DNA from: CAZWLY01 sp964634465 | GTDB taxonomy: Bacteria; Desulfobacterota; Desulfarculia; G963662305 | Direction of reading: 5' to 3' | NCBI GenBank assembly: GCA_964634465.1 | Contig: CAZWLY010000006.1 | Span: forward strand, 1 to 64,000 | DNA: 64,000 nucleotides | Shown: in pieces, positions 17,908 through 26,569 of the stretch | Position numbering within the stretch: the first letter of the stretch is position 1 | Layout: each line of letters opens with the position of its first letter | Position numbers and translations under genes: made by a program | The notes under the pieces: generated by a model | Told to the model about the DNA's origin: nothing | What the model saw: only the letters and a program-made list of their open reading frames with translations | The model's database searches: none

Positions 17908-18666
17908 ATGAGTCAGCCCAAAACCGACTACTTCCAGGACGTGGCCCGGTTCCTGGCCCGGACCGGGGCTCTGTTCTTCGACCGCGGCCTGCGCCTGAAA
18001 GACGGCCGGCCGACGCCCTACTTCGTCAACCTGGGCCGGGTCAACACCGGCCGGGCGGGTCTGGCTCTGGCCGGCTTCTTCGCCCGGATGCTCCACGACG
18101 AAGGGCTGATCGACGAGGAGACGGTCATCATCGGCCCGTCGTACAAGGGCCCGCCCCTGGCCGCGCTGACCGCGGCGGCGCTCTATATAGAGTACGGCCT
18201 CAGCGTCGGCTACGACTACGACCGCAAGGAGGCCAAGACCCACGGCGAGGCCAGCGGGGCCAAGTCGATGTTCGTCACCGGCGCTTTGGCCGAGGCCCGG
18301 AAGGCAGTCATCATCGACGACGTGGCCACCTCCATGGCCACCAAAATCGAGCTGATCGACAAGATCAAACGGGTCGCGCCTACGCTCGGGATAACCGCCG
18401 TGGTCATCGCCGTCGATCGGGAGCAGACCCAGCCGGTCTACGACGAGTCCGGGAAACTCGTCGAGGGCGTCAAGGGCAAAGACGCCGTCCGGACCTTCAC
18501 CGAAAAGACCGGGGTGCCGGTCCTCGCCCTGGCCCCGATCACCAGGGTGGTCGAGTACCTCTACCGAGAGCGCCTGCCGGTCAAGGTGCGGGGCGAGATG
18601 AAGGCCCTGAGCCGGGCCGACAAGGACGCCTTCGACGCCTATCTGGCCCTCTACGGCCGGCATTGA
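17908..18666 (+). CDS. pyrE: Orotate phosphoribosyltransferase (PyrE-like)
   Basis: 252 aa. PRTase type I fold with PRPP loop AVIIDDVATSMATK (about 133-146), RLKDGRPTPYFVNLGRV near the N-terminus and the GPSYKGPPLA loop (77-86), the pattern of orotate PRTase. It would convert orotate plus PRPP to OMP in pyrimidine synthesis. It is about 40 residues longer than E. coli PyrE, mostly at the C-terminus. The ATG follows GAGGGGGAAGC. Other PRTase specificities are less likely. Confidence 0.85.
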   Translation: MSQPKTDYFQDVARFLARTGALFFDRGLRLKDGRPTPYFVNLGRVNTGRAGLALAGFFARMLHDEGLIDEETVIIGPSYKGPPLAALTAAALYIEYGLSVGYDYDRKEAKTHGEASGAKSMFVTGALAEARKAVIIDDVATSMATKIELIDKIKRVAPTLGITAVVIAVDREQTQPVYDESGKLVEGVKGKDAVRTFTEKTGVPVLALAPITRVVEYLYRERLPVKVRGEMKALSRADKDAFDAYLALYGRH

Positions 18667-18738
18667 CCGGCAAGAACCCCCCTTTCTTTCGACCCCTGCC
18701 CGCCGCGTTGGATCGACCGCCTCCGCGCCTCGCCGGTC

Positions 18739-18766
18739 TTGACTCCGGTCCAACAATGCTTACCTT
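18739..18766 (+). promoter_or_regulatory. Putative promoter of hsp20
   Basis: TTGACT (18739-18744), 16-bp spacer, TACCTT (18761-18766), 50 bp before the start. CTTGACTCC is also loosely like a sigma32 -35, but no CCCCAT-type -10 is present. Confidence 0.4.
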
Positions 18767-18816
18767 TAGCTCGCCGGAGATGACCGGCGCGAGATCGATG
18801 AAAGGAGGTTGCCGCT

Positions 18817-19257
18817 ATGTTCGATCTGGTACGCAGAAGGACGGGTTCCGGACTGGACAGGGTCCAGTGGGGCCTGGACGGCATGCTGGACCGATTCTTC
18901 GAGGGGTGGCCTTCCGTCTTCAGCGAGGAGCCTCTGTGGCCCTCGGTCGATGTGTCTGAATCCAAGAAGAAGTTCACCGTGACGGCCGAACTGCCGGGCC
19001 TGGAGGCCAAGGACGTCGATGTCTCCATCGAGAACGGCGTGTTGACCATAAAAGGCGAGAAGAGGCGCGAGCACGAGGAGAAGGACGAGAACTACCACCG
19101 CATAGAGCGCAGCTACGGCCGTTTCTCCCGCTCGTTCAAGCTGGATGGCATCGACGAGGAGAAGATCAAGGCCAAGTTCAAGAACGGCGTGTTGACCCTG
19201 ACGCTGCCCAAGCGCAAGGAGAGCGTCGGCAAGCAGATCGAAGTCAAGGAAGGCTAG
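18817..19257 (+). CDS. hsp20: Hsp20/alpha-crystallin small heat-shock protein
   Basis: 146 aa. The alpha-crystallin domain runs from about WPSVDVSESKKKFTV to VLTLTLPKR. It contains the ELPGLEAKDVDVSIENGVLTIKGEKR stretch (split here as ELPGLEAKDV and ENGVLTIKGEK) and the hallmark A-x-x-x-N-GVLTLTLPK motif. It is a cytosolic ATP-independent holdase. A strong AAAGGAGG lies upstream and a terminator follows, so it is monocistronic. Confidence 0.95.
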   Translation: MFDLVRRRTGSGLDRVQWGLDGMLDRFFEGWPSVFSEEPLWPSVDVSESKKKFTVTAELPGLEAKDVDVSIENGVLTIKGEKRREHEEKDENYHRIERSYGRFSRSFKLDGIDEEKIKAKFKNGVLTLTLPKRKESVGKQIEVKEG

Positions 19258-19284
19258 ATCGCCCCATCGACCCAACCTTCACCG

Positions 19285-19313
19285 GGGCCGGCCGCCAGAC
19301 CGGCCCTTTTTTT
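19285..19313 (+). terminator. Rho-independent terminator after hsp20
   Basis: Seven-bp stem GGGCCGG/CCGGCCC (19285-19291 with 19300-19306) followed by seven Ts. Confidence 0.88.
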
Positions 19314-19748
19314 ATGCCCCAAACCGCCCCGGGCTTGACTTGCCCGCCGCCAGCGGTTAGCCTTTTCTTAGCTGGCTCGACCGGGCCAGGGCCCAATGGT
19401 CGAACGAGCCTCCCGGCGGTACCCTGGTGCTGCTCCGGGATTTCCTTTATCTATGATCCCCCAGCCAACCACGCCCCATTATTGTGATCCTTCCCGCCTT
19501 GGCCACGGGGTGAGTCGCCCCGCCGGCTCAGGTCCGCTTCGGCGCTCGATCAAGGCCAAGTGGCGGGCGCGGCTGGTTGGCCGTCCTGTTGATTCTTTCT
19601 GAAAATGTGCTACGTTGAAGTTCGCCGCGAGCCGGGAGCCGGGATTACCACGACGAGGCTTATGCCGGCCGGGATGGTGATAGCCGATCGGCGAGGGGCT
19701 TCGCGCGTGAGTCCGGCAAGATCACCTGCCCGGCTCGTCTTTTGCGCC
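19314..19748. other. Gene-poor stretch upstream of the CRISPR relic
   Basis: About 435 bp with no convincing gene. A TTGACT element near 19335 and scattered short frames have no supporting ribosome binding site or family match. No cas gene remnant is recognisable in any frame. The interval could be decayed accessory DNA. Confidence 0.5.
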
Positions 19749-19838
19749 CGGTCCATCCCCGTGTCTGCAGGGAACACGTCGGGCACATCTATTTCGACGA
19801 CCTCGACTACGGTTCATCCCCGCCGGTGCGGCGAACAC
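19749..19838. CRISPR. Two-repeat relic of a type I-E-like CRISPR array
   Basis: Two 29-bp repeats at 19749-19777 and 19810-19838 flank a 32-bp spacer (19778-19809). The 61-bp period is exactly that of type I-E arrays. Both begin CGGTYCATCCCCG and end GAACAC, the known I-E repeat frame. They match each other at 22 of 29 positions, so both have decayed in the stem. No further unit fits at 19688 or 19871, and no cas genes are near. Translated, they give the familiar VHPRxCxEH and SPPVRRTP pseudo-peptides. Confidence 0.72.
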
Positions 19839-19899
19839 CATTTACAACCCGCCAAGGCAGGGCTCGTTTTCAACGCCCCCTCTTCCTATATCGGTTCAC

Positions 19900-21000
19900 T
19901 CAGCCCGACTCGACCCTCTTAAGCTCGTACTCCCTCGTCCCCAGGTCCATCTTCTCGGCGTGGGCCAAGGTCACCGCCGGATCGACCTTGGGGTAGAGAC
20001 GGCGGAACTTGTCCGCCCCGTCCTGGCAGCCGTCCAGGAAGCTGATCCCCTCGGTCACCATGTCCCAGGCGGCCTGATCGACGGCCACCGGGTCCCTGGA
20101 GGCGAGGAAGCCGATGTCGGGCGTAATGGGCGGGTTGGAGAAGGGGTAGCAGTCGCAGGCCGGCGAGATCTGGGTCAGCACGTTGACGCACAACAGCCGG
20201 CCCGGTTTGTCCTTCGCCACGGCGGCGGCGTACTCGGCCATGGCCTCCATGACCGCCGCCGGCTCGCGGTCCCACTGGATATCGATCGCCTGGTTGGGGC
20301 AGATGAGAAGGCACGAGCCGCAGCCGAGGCAGCGCTCGTCGTCTATCGCCGCCGTCTCCTCGACGAGCTCGATGGCCGATCCGGGGCAGGCCTCGATGCA
20401 GGCGGCGCAGCCGAGGCACTTGTCCTCTTTGATCTTCGGAGCCACGGCCGAGTGCTGAACCAGCTTGCCCCGCCTGGAGGCGCAGCCCATGCCCAGGTTC
20501 TTGATCGCCCCGCCGAAGCCGGACAGCTCGTGGCCCTTGAAGTGGGCCAGGGAGATGACGGCGTCGGCCTCGACGATGTCCCGGCCGAGGTAGGCCGTCT
20601 CGATCCGCTCGCCGCCGATCTCGACGCCGACCTCGCTCTTGCCCTTGAGCCCGTCGGCGATCACGATCGGCGCGCCGGCGGCCTCGAAGCCGAAGCCGTT
20701 CAAATGCGCCGTTCGCAGGTGGCTGACCGACTCGGCGCGCGCGCCGACGTAGAGGGTGTTGCAGTCGGTCAGGAAGGGCTTGCCGCCCGCCTCCCGGACC
20801 GCCTCGGCCGTCCAGCGGGCGAAGATCGGCCGGACGTAGGCGGTGTTGCCCGGCTCGCCGAAATGGATCTTGATCGCGATCAAGCCGTCCTTGGGCGTCG
20901 CCTCCTTGAGACCGGCCGCCTCGAGCATCTCCTTGAACCGCCTCTCCAGAGGCCTTTTGAAGCTGGCCGAAAGATCGCAGAAGTGAACCGTCGCGGCCAT
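19900..21000 (-). CDS. DUF362 protein with two 4Fe-4S motifs
   Basis: 366 aa. DUF362 domain (about 1-190 and 250-340) split by a ferredoxin module CLGCAACIEACPG and CLGCGSCLLICPN (about 195-240). DUF362 proteins are common in anaerobes and often sit near iron-sulfur or electron-transfer genes; the biochemical role is unknown. No signal peptide. It is divergent from the CoA-transferase gene with 94 bp between. Confidence 0.88.
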   Translation of the reverse strand: MAATVHFCDLSASFKRPLERRFKEMLEAAGLKEATPKDGLIAIKIHFGEPGNTAYVRPIFARWTAEAVREAGGKPFLTDCNTLYVGARAESVSHLRTAHLNGFGFEAAGAPIVIADGLKGKSEVGVEIGGERIETAYLGRDIVEADAVISLAHFKGHELSGFGGAIKNLGMGCASRRGKLVQHSAVAPKIKEDKCLGCAACIEACPGSAIELVEETAAIDDERCLGCGSCLLICPNQAIDIQWDREPAAVMEAMAEYAAAVAKDKPGRLLCVNVLTQISPACDCYPFSNPPITPDIGFLASRDPVAVDQAAWDMVTEGISFLDGCQDGADKFRRLYPKVDPAVTLAHAEKMDLGTREYELKRVESG

Positions 21001-21052
21001 ATCCTCCCCCGTCGTCTCTCCGGGCCGCCTGGGGCGTCGAACGGCCGGAACG

Positions 21053-21061
21053 TGCTATACT
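21053..21061 (+). promoter_or_regulatory. Extended -10 promoter of the CoA-transferase gene
   Basis: TGC followed by TATACT (21056-21061) makes an extended -10 element. No good -35 is visible. The ATG is 34 bp downstream. Confidence 0.4.
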
Positions 21062-21094
21062 GGCCCGACTCCAGCCCAGCCCAAGGAGGCCGCC

Positions 21095-22249
21095 ATGCTC
21101 TCCGATATCAAGATTCTCGATTTGACCAGTAACCTGCCCGGCCCCTACGCGACCACGCTCCTTTGCGACCTGGGGGCCGAGGTGCTCAAGATCGAGCGTC
21201 CGCCCAAGGGAGACCCCGCCCGCCGGACGCTGGGCTCGGGCCGGGCCGGCTCGCCGCGCTTCACGGCCGTCAACCGAGGCAAGCGCTCCTTAACTTTAAA
21301 TCTTAAGACCGAGGCGGCCAAGGAGATTTTCATCAAGCTGCTCGATCGCTACGACACCGTGATCGAGGGCTTCAGGCCCGGCGTCATGGATCGGCTGGGG
21401 CTGGGCTACCAAGTGTTGAGGAAACGGCGGCCCGACCTGATCTACGTCGCCGTCACCGGCTTCGGCCAGGACGGGCCGCTGGCGGACCGGGCCGGGCACG
21501 ACGTCACCTACCAGGCCCTGGCCGGGACGGCGATCCTGAACGGGGGGCCCGACGGCCGGCCGACCCTGCCCGGCTTCCAGGCGGCCGACCTGGCCGGCGG
21601 TTCGGCCATGGCCGTCATCGGCCTCCTGGCCGCCGTCCGCCGCCGGGACAAGACCGGCCGGGGCGCCTTCGTCGATGTGTCCATGCTGGACGGCCTCTTC
21701 TCCATGGCCTCCTTCAGCCTGGCCGCCGTCCTGGGCGGCGAGGACGGCGGCCGGGCCGGCCAGGGACTGTTGACCGGGGCCCTGCCCTGCTACCAGATCT
21801 ATCGGACGGCCGACGGCCGCTTCATGGCCCTGGGCGCGCTGGAGCCCCACTTCTGGGAGCGCTTCTGCCGGGCCATCGGCCGCGAGGACCTGATCGATCA
21901 GGCCGCCGGCGGCCGGGCGGTGATCGAGGAGGTGGCCGGGATCATGGCCGCCAGGACCCAGGCCGAGTGGGTCGAGATATTCGCCGGGGTGGACTGCTGC
22001 TGCGAGCCGGTCCTGACCCCCCAGGAGGCCGTGGCCGCTCCCCAGGCGGTCCATCGCCGGCTGGCGCGGTGGGTCGAGTCGGACGGCGAGCGCCATTTCA
22101 CGGCCGGCTGCCCGATCAGGTTCGACGACCACGAACCCCGGCCGCCCGCCCCGGCCCCCGATCTGGGCGAGGCCAACGAGGCGGTGCTCAAAGATCTGGG
22201 CTACTCGGAAGACGAGATCGCGGCCCTCAAGACCGCCGGGGTAATCTAA
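21095..22249 (+). CDS. CaiB/BaiF family (class III) CoA-transferase
   Basis: 384 aa. N-terminal KILDLTSNLPGPYATTLLCDLGAEVLKIE is the family start (shown here up to GAEVLKIE as two adjacent strands). The catalytic Asp is Asp136 in GHDVTYQAL, and NRGKRSLTLNLK follows the family pattern. The enzyme transfers CoA between carboxylic acids through a mixed anhydride; similar proteins serve racemases and aromatic or bile acid degradation. Substrate is not inferable. AAGGAGG lies 7 bp before the ATG. The following 226 bp before hldE hold nothing recognisable. Confidence 0.9.
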   Translation: MLSDIKILDLTSNLPGPYATTLLCDLGAEVLKIERPPKGDPARRTLGSGRAGSPRFTAVNRGKRSLTLNLKTEAAKEIFIKLLDRYDTVIEGFRPGVMDRLGLGYQVLRKRRPDLIYVAVTGFGQDGPLADRAGHDVTYQALAGTAILNGGPDGRPTLPGFQAADLAGGSAMAVIGLLAAVRRRDKTGRGAFVDVSMLDGLFSMASFSLAAVLGGEDGGRAGQGLLTGALPCYQIYRTADGRFMALGALEPHFWERFCRAIGREDLIDQAAGGRAVIEEVAGIMAARTQAEWVEIFAGVDCCCEPVLTPQEAVAAPQAVHRRLARWVESDGERHFTAGCPIRFDDHEPRPPAPAPDLGEANEAVLKDLGYSEDEIAALKTAGVI

Positions 22250-22475
22250 CCGGCGGGAAACAGGGGCGATCGGTTCTCTTTCTTGAACCGGGCGACGACG
22301 ACCATCCCGGCCGCCGGGAGGAGGTGCGTTCTGCTTGCCGGCTCGCCGAGCGCCGGGCCGAGGTCAACTGGGCGGGACGGTATCGAAGAAGCCGGCTCTC
22401 ATTCCCGGCCTCGGCCGCTTGACCGTCGTCCAGACTCGCCGAGGGGCGCGGCTGGACGAGCGGCAAAACAGCGGG

Positions 22476-23933
22476 CTAGCCCTGGCCGTTGCTCCTGACC
22501 CGTTCCACCAGGCCGGAGGTGGTCAGCTCGCCCTCGAGCGGAATCAGCTCCACCCGGCCGCCCTTTTTCTCGACCACCTCCCGGCCGACGACCTCGCCGG
22601 CGGCGTAGTTGGCCCCCTTGGTCAAGACGTCCGGGGCCAGGCGGTCGAGCAGCTCGGGCAGGCGCTCGGTGGTGAAGATGGTCACGTAATCGACGAAGTC
22701 CAGGGCGGCCATCAGCCGGGCCCGCTCCTCCTGGCCGATGACCGGTCGGCCCTCGCCTTTCAGGCGGGCGACCGACTCGTCGTCGTCCAGGCCGACGATC
22801 AAGACCTCGCCCAGCTCCTTGGAGCGCCTGAGAAAGTGGACGTGTCCGACGTGGAGCAGGTCGAAGCAGCCGTTGGTGAAGACGATTCTCTTCCCGGCCG
22901 CCTTGAGCCGATCGACCACCGCCTCGATCTCGTCCGGGGAGACGATCTTCGATTCCTCGCCGGGCCTGACGGCCCTGAGCAGATCCTCCACGCTCAAAGC
23001 GGCGGTGCCGACCTTGCCGACCACCACCCCGCCGGCCAGGTTGGCCAGCCGGGCCACCTTGTCCAGCGGCCAGCCGCAGGCCAGACCCAGACCGGAGACG
23101 GCGACCACGGTGTCGCCCGCGCCGGAGACGTCGAACACCTGGCGGGCCCTGGCCGGGACGTGGAGCGGCGGTGCGCCGGTCGAAAACAGACTCAGCCCCT
23201 GCCCCCCCCTGGTGACCATCAACGCCCGCCAGCCGTAATCGTCGAGCAGCCCGGCCGCCCTCTTCTCCGCCGCCTCGGGCCGGGTCAGATCGAGTCCCAG
23301 GGCCAAACCGGCCTCGCGCTGGTTGGGCGTAATCAGGCTGGCCCCCCGGTAGCGGGCGTAGTCGTCGCCTTTGGGATCGACCACGATCGGCTTCCCGGCC
23401 CGGCCGAAGAGTTCGATCAGGCCGGCGGTGAGCTCGGGCGTGAGCACGCCCTTGGCGTAGTCGGACAGGATCAAGCCGTCCAGGTCGGCCATCCTGTCGG
23501 CGGCCAGTCCGATGATCGCCTCGACTCTCTCGGCATCGAGGGGCTCGGTCGATTCCCGGTCGATACGGACCACCTGCTGGTGGCCGGCCATGACCCGGCT
23601 CTTCAGTCCGGTCCGGCGGCCGGGGACCTCGAACACCCCCGAGCCGTCGATGGCGTCTCGCTCAAGGAGGGCCCTGATCCGCTGGCCGGTCTCGTCCGGG
23701 CCGACCGCCCCGGCCAAAAGCACCCCGGCCCCCAGGGCGATCAGGTTGCGGACCACGTTGCCCGCCCCGCCCAGCACGGCCGTCTCTCGAACCACCTCGA
23801 CCACCTGAACCGGGGCCTCGGGCGAGATACGCTCCACCCGGCCCCAGAGATACTCGTCCAGCATCAGGTCGCCGACCACCATCAACCGGCGCTCCCGCCA
23901 GAGATCGAGATCGAGCCCGTCGATCAAACCCAC
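22476..23933 (-). CDS. hldE: Bifunctional heptose 7-phosphate kinase / heptose 1-phosphate adenylyltransferase
   Basis: 485 aa from GTG 23933 (GGGGAG upstream), close to the 477 aa of E. coli HldE; an in-frame TTG at 24020 adds 29 unlikely residues. The N-terminal PfkB/ribokinase domain has GDLMLDEYLWG, GGAGNVVRNL and the catalytic DVSGAGDTVVAV Asp. The C-terminal nucleotidyltransferase has FTNGCFDLLHVGHVHFL (HxGH). It makes ADP-heptose for LPS inner core, so the cell has a Gram-negative envelope. The AT-rich gene directly upstream on the same strand is of different origin. Confidence 0.95.
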   Translation of the reverse strand: MGLIDGLDLDLWRERRLMVVGDLMLDEYLWGRVERISPEAPVQVVEVVRETAVLGGAGNVVRNLIALGAGVLLAGAVGPDETGQRIRALLERDAIDGSGVFEVPGRRTGLKSRVMAGHQQVVRIDRESTEPLDAERVEAIIGLAADRMADLDGLILSDYAKGVLTPELTAGLIELFGRAGKPIVVDPKGDDYARYRGASLITPNQREAGLALGLDLTRPEAAEKRAAGLLDDYGWRALMVTRGGQGLSLFSTGAPPLHVPARARQVFDVSGAGDTVVAVSGLGLACGWPLDKVARLANLAGGVVVGKVGTAALSVEDLLRAVRPGEESKIVSPDEIEAVVDRLKAAGKRIVFTNGCFDLLHVGHVHFLRRSKELGEVLIVGLDDDESVARLKGEGRPVIGQEERARLMAALDFVDYVTIFTTERLPELLDRLAPDVLTKGANYAAGEVVGREVVEKKGGRVELIPLEGELTTSGLVERVRSNGQG

Positions 23934-24057
23934 GCCAGACTCCCCATCCGGCCGGCCCTTAACCTCACAAAGTCCCAGGTTCTCGTCAGATCCAAAACCA
24001 GAAACTCTATCTCTGCCCAAAAGACGGCGTCATGCCTCGCAATTCAGGAAGGCAATT

Positions 24058-24900
24058 TTATCTACGAAAAATAAACTCTATAACATTTACTGTTTTTGCG
24101 ATTATTCGCAACGTGTCTTTCCCTAAAATGCTGGTCGGCTCTTTTCTGGGGTGGAGTATATTATTCGCATCTATTCTAATGGAATGAGCCTCTTCCGCTG
24201 TCTTTTGGTCTAATATTTTCTTTCTTTTTGCGTGCCTAATCATCGAATACAGATAATCTTTTTTAAAATCGTCTAGTTCACTTACTCCATCAGCCCTCTG
24301 TATGCTTCTTCTCCCCTCTTTTGCCTCCAGCTTGGCTTTTATACACATTTCAATTAAGGAACGACAAAGCGCAATACACGGAATGTAGAGCCCTAATCCA
24401 TAGCACCTTTTTATTTCTTCAAAATACATATCCACTCCAGAGGGAATACTTGAGGAAAACGAAATAATTGCACCCACTCTCGCAACGGCCTGATGGTAAT
24501 AAACATAATTGTATTCAGATAGGAATTCGTCCAGTAAATCCTCACCTTCAAAAATATCATCAAAATCTGCTGGCAGCTGCTCATCATAAGGCCTGTCTTT
24601 GTTATATAATTCAACAATGTATTTGTGGTAGCGCAAGCAATATAATAATTCCTCCTCTCTTAATTTCTTAAATATGTCGCAGGCCTCTCTGCTTCGCACT
24701 TGTATTATCGATTTCTCGCGTGTCTCTCTTTTTATTTTCGCAAAAATATCAAAAGCGTCGAATGCCATACGAATCAATTCCCGAGACGAGATCTCTATAT
24801 CATTTTCATAAAAAACTTTCAAAAAAGACCTTTCTATTTTGGACAATTCCAACAACAATTTTGTTAGCTCTTGGTTATCCACGATTTCCCTCTGGCGCAT
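24058..24900 (-). CDS. AT-rich DUF4145-like protein of likely foreign origin
   Basis: 280 aa, cytosolic, mostly helical and rich in Lys, Glu and Ile. The C-terminal part has ALCRSLIEMCIKAKLEAK, then HAKRKKILDQKTAEEAHSIR and DANNILHPRKEPT. This pattern resembles the DUF4145 module found in accessory and defence-associated proteins. Base composition is strikingly lower in GC than all neighbours, and codons ending in A/T dominate, so horizontal acquisition is likely. The start may be ATG 24900 or GTG 24882, which has AGAGGGA upstream. It has no cotranscribed partner. Function unknown. Confidence 0.7.
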   Translation of the reverse strand: MRQREIVDNQELTKLLLELSKIERSFLKVFYENDIEISSRELIRMAFDAFDIFAKIKRETREKSIIQVRSREACDIFKKLREEELLYCLRYHKYIVELYNKDRPYDEQLPADFDDIFEGEDLLDEFLSEYNYVYYHQAVARVGAIISFSSSIPSGVDMYFEEIKRCYGLGLYIPCIALCRSLIEMCIKAKLEAKEGRRSIQRADGVSELDDFKKDYLYSMIRHAKRKKILDQKTAEEAHSIRIDANNILHPRKEPTSILGKDTLRIIAKTVNVIEFIFRR

Positions 24901-25260
24901 TCAGCAAAATATAGGGGAATATGCTTAGCGATAATTGCCTCGCATAAGCCTCTTCAATCCTCAAAATTGGCCATTCATGACTTTCTGAACCCCCAATTCG
25001 GTTCGATCTTCCCGTATATTCCATTCCAGTAGTTACTCTTCGGGAATTCAAACGGCTGAGAGCCAATTTTGGACACACATCACGGCTTTCGTCAAGTCGT
25101 AGGCGAACCACCCACCAACCGCCCAATCGACCCGACAGTGCTTTTCCACAGGGAAAGCCGAGGCCATATGACCCTGTCACTCTCGACCATGATAGGCCAC
25201 TTTAGCCCCGACTTTCCCATTGGGTCGCGGCCGGGCGGATCTGGAAAGGATTGGTCCCGA
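24901..25260. other. Low-GC to mixed intergenic stretch flanking the foreign gene
   Basis: 360 bp. The first half is AT-rich like the adjacent DUF4145-like gene; GC rises toward the dodecin gene. A 101-codon frame on the minus strand (24875-25180) overlaps the start of the foreign gene, has no ribosome binding site and no recognised motif, so I do not call it. No transposase, att-like repeat or tRNA was seen. Confidence 0.5.
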
Positions 25261-25473
25261 TCAGTTCTCGAGGACGAAAATGACCTCAAGCCGGACGCGA
25301 TACTCGACGATGGAATTGTTGCTAACGGCGATGCGCTGCTCGATGACTTTCATGCCGGTGATACCCCGCAAGGTTTTCGCCGCCCGCTCAAAGGCGACCT
25401 TGACCGCATCGTCGAAACTGACCGGTGAAGCAGCGATGATATCGGTCACTCTGGCTACGCGTTTCTCCCCCAT
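25261..25473 (-). CDS. Dodecin family flavin-binding protein
   Basis: 70 aa, the standard dodecin size. Pattern: DIIAASPVSFDDAVKVAFERAAKTLRGI (helix), then MKVIEQRIAVSNNSIVEYRVRLEVIFVLE (two strands), here noted by the segments SFDDAVKVAFERA and EYRVRLEVIF. Dodecins form dodecameric shells storing riboflavin, FMN or CoA. The aromatic flavin-stacking Trp of halophilic dodecins is not present at the expected place, so the ligand is uncertain. AAGGAGG lies 7 bp upstream of the ATG. Confidence 0.9.
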   Translation of the reverse strand: MGEKRVARVTDIIAASPVSFDDAVKVAFERAAKTLRGITGMKVIEQRIAVSNNSIVEYRVRLEVIFVLEN

Positions 25474-25678
25474 ATCCGGACCTCCTTGCCTATATATTTT
25501 CGGATGATCGTCCCGATAAAGAAGTTAGAAAAACGTTACCATAGCTTTCGAGACACTGGCAAGGAAGAAGGCGGCGTCCGGTTTGCGGTTGTTCAGGGCG
25601 GTTAGCGCCTCTATAATGGTTGGCCTCAACCCGTAAACCCGGCGAAACGACGGGGATCTTGGCGGAGGAGGCGGTTGG

Positions 25679-26011
25679 GTGAGAGACGACGGCGGGGCGA
25701 CTTTTTTTTGGATCAGCCGGGTCGGCCTTACGGGTTTGTCGGCGTTCTTCGTCTTCATGGGCGTCGATCTGCTCCGCTCGGCCTATCGCCTCGAGAATCC
25801 GGGTTGGTTCATCATGACCTTCTTCGCCGCCAATCTGATCATCCTCATCGCCGCCACCCTCGGCCTCGGCTTCACCCTGTCCATGATCCGGCGGGTGAAA
25901 AGCGAGCCCCATCACAGGGGGCGGCGGGGGATGCCCCCCCCGCGGGAGGGCAAGCCCGACCCGGACCCCGGCCCAGACGAGGCCGCAGCGGAGAATTCGG
26001 ATGGCGACTAG
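25679..26011 (+). CDS. Small two-helix membrane protein of unknown function
   Basis: 110 aa. GTG start at 25679 with GGAGGAGG about 7 bp upstream. Two hydrophobic segments (about 8-28 and 42-65) flank a short loop, then a Pro/Asp-rich basic tail. I do not recognise the family. It overlaps the trmO start by 11 bp in another frame, so translation is probably coupled. A shadow frame on the opposite strand covers the same DNA but has no ribosome binding site. Confidence 0.65.
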   Translation: MRDDGGATFFWISRVGLTGLSAFFVFMGVDLLRSAYRLENPGWFIMTFFAANLIILIAATLGLGFTLSMIRRVKSEPHHRGRRGMPPPREGKPDPDPGPDEAAAENSDGD

Positions 26012-26420
26012 AATCGAGCTCGAACCCATCGGCCGGGTCGAAGAGGGTTATGCCGACAGACAGGCCACGCCCAAACAAGGCCGGGAGGGAAACCGGCGGG
26101 CGGTCATCGAGCTGGAGAGGCGCTTCATCGACGGCCTCAAGGGCCTCAAACCCGGCTGCTGGGTTTGGGTGCTGCTCTGGTTCGACCGGGCCGAGCGGGA
26201 CCGGCTCCTGGTCCACCCCCGGGGCGATGAGAGACGGCCCTTGACCGGGGTGTTCAACACCCGCTCGCCCGGCCGGCCCAATCCGGTCGCGTTGGACCTG
26301 GCCCGCCTGGAGGAGATCGACGGCGCGAGGTTGGTCCTGACCGGCCTCGACGCCTTGACCGGCACCCCGGTCATCGACATCAAGCCCTACTCGGCCAAGG
26401 TAGACCAGCCGGACGACTAG
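26001..26420 (+). CDS. trmO: tRNA m6t6A37 methyltransferase, TrmO/TsaA family
   Basis: 139 aa. UPF0066/TsaA beta-barrel domain with LEPIGRVEEG near the N-terminus, RAVIELERRFIDGLKGL, WVLLWFDRAERD and the SAM-site motif VFNTRSPGRPNPVAL, ending in VIDIKPY. The family N6-methylates t6A37 of some tRNAs using SAM. E. coli TrmO is longer (about 235 aa); the short single-domain form is common elsewhere, sometimes annotated only as TsaA. GGAG lies 9 bp before the ATG. Confidence 0.85.
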   Translation: MATRIELEPIGRVEEGYADRQATPKQGREGNRRAVIELERRFIDGLKGLKPGCWVWVLLWFDRAERDRLLVHPRGDERRPLTGVFNTRSPGRPNPVALDLARLEEIDGARLVLTGLDALTGTPVIDIKPYSAKVDQPDD

Positions 26421-26518
26421 CCGGCGTCGATGATCTATCGCCCGGCCGGGGTCACGCCTCCGCCGGCCTGGTCCATGCCCCGCCTCCCCTCGGGTCGCTT
26501 GCTTCCCGCTCAAACCCC

Positions 26519-26548
26519 TTGACAACCTCGACCCCATTGGCCTATCTG
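26519..26548 (+). promoter_or_regulatory. Promoter of the cobalamin riboswitch transcript
   Basis: TTGACA (26519-26524), 18-bp spacer, TATCTG (26543-26548). It places transcription start just before the riboswitch. Confidence 0.6.
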
Positions 26549-26569
26549 TTTCCAAAACCGAATACGGCT

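Noticed and set aside
19605..19922. Small protein genes with VHPRRCGEH-type sequence at 19605-19922 and 19742-19996
   Set aside because: These peptides are translated CRISPR repeats, a known annotation artefact, and lack ribosome binding sites.
22250..22475. Short frames between the CoA-transferase and hldE genes
   Set aside because: They are Arg/Ser-rich, without ribosome binding sites or motifs; the stretch is treated as empty.
24875..25180. A 101-codon minus-strand frame next to the foreign gene
   Set aside because: It overlaps the start of the DUF4145-like gene, has no ribosome binding site and no recognisable motif.
25490..26029. A 179-codon frame antisense to the small membrane protein
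   Set aside because: No ribosome binding site and composition typical of a shadow frame; the sense GTG frame has a strong site and coherent membrane helices.
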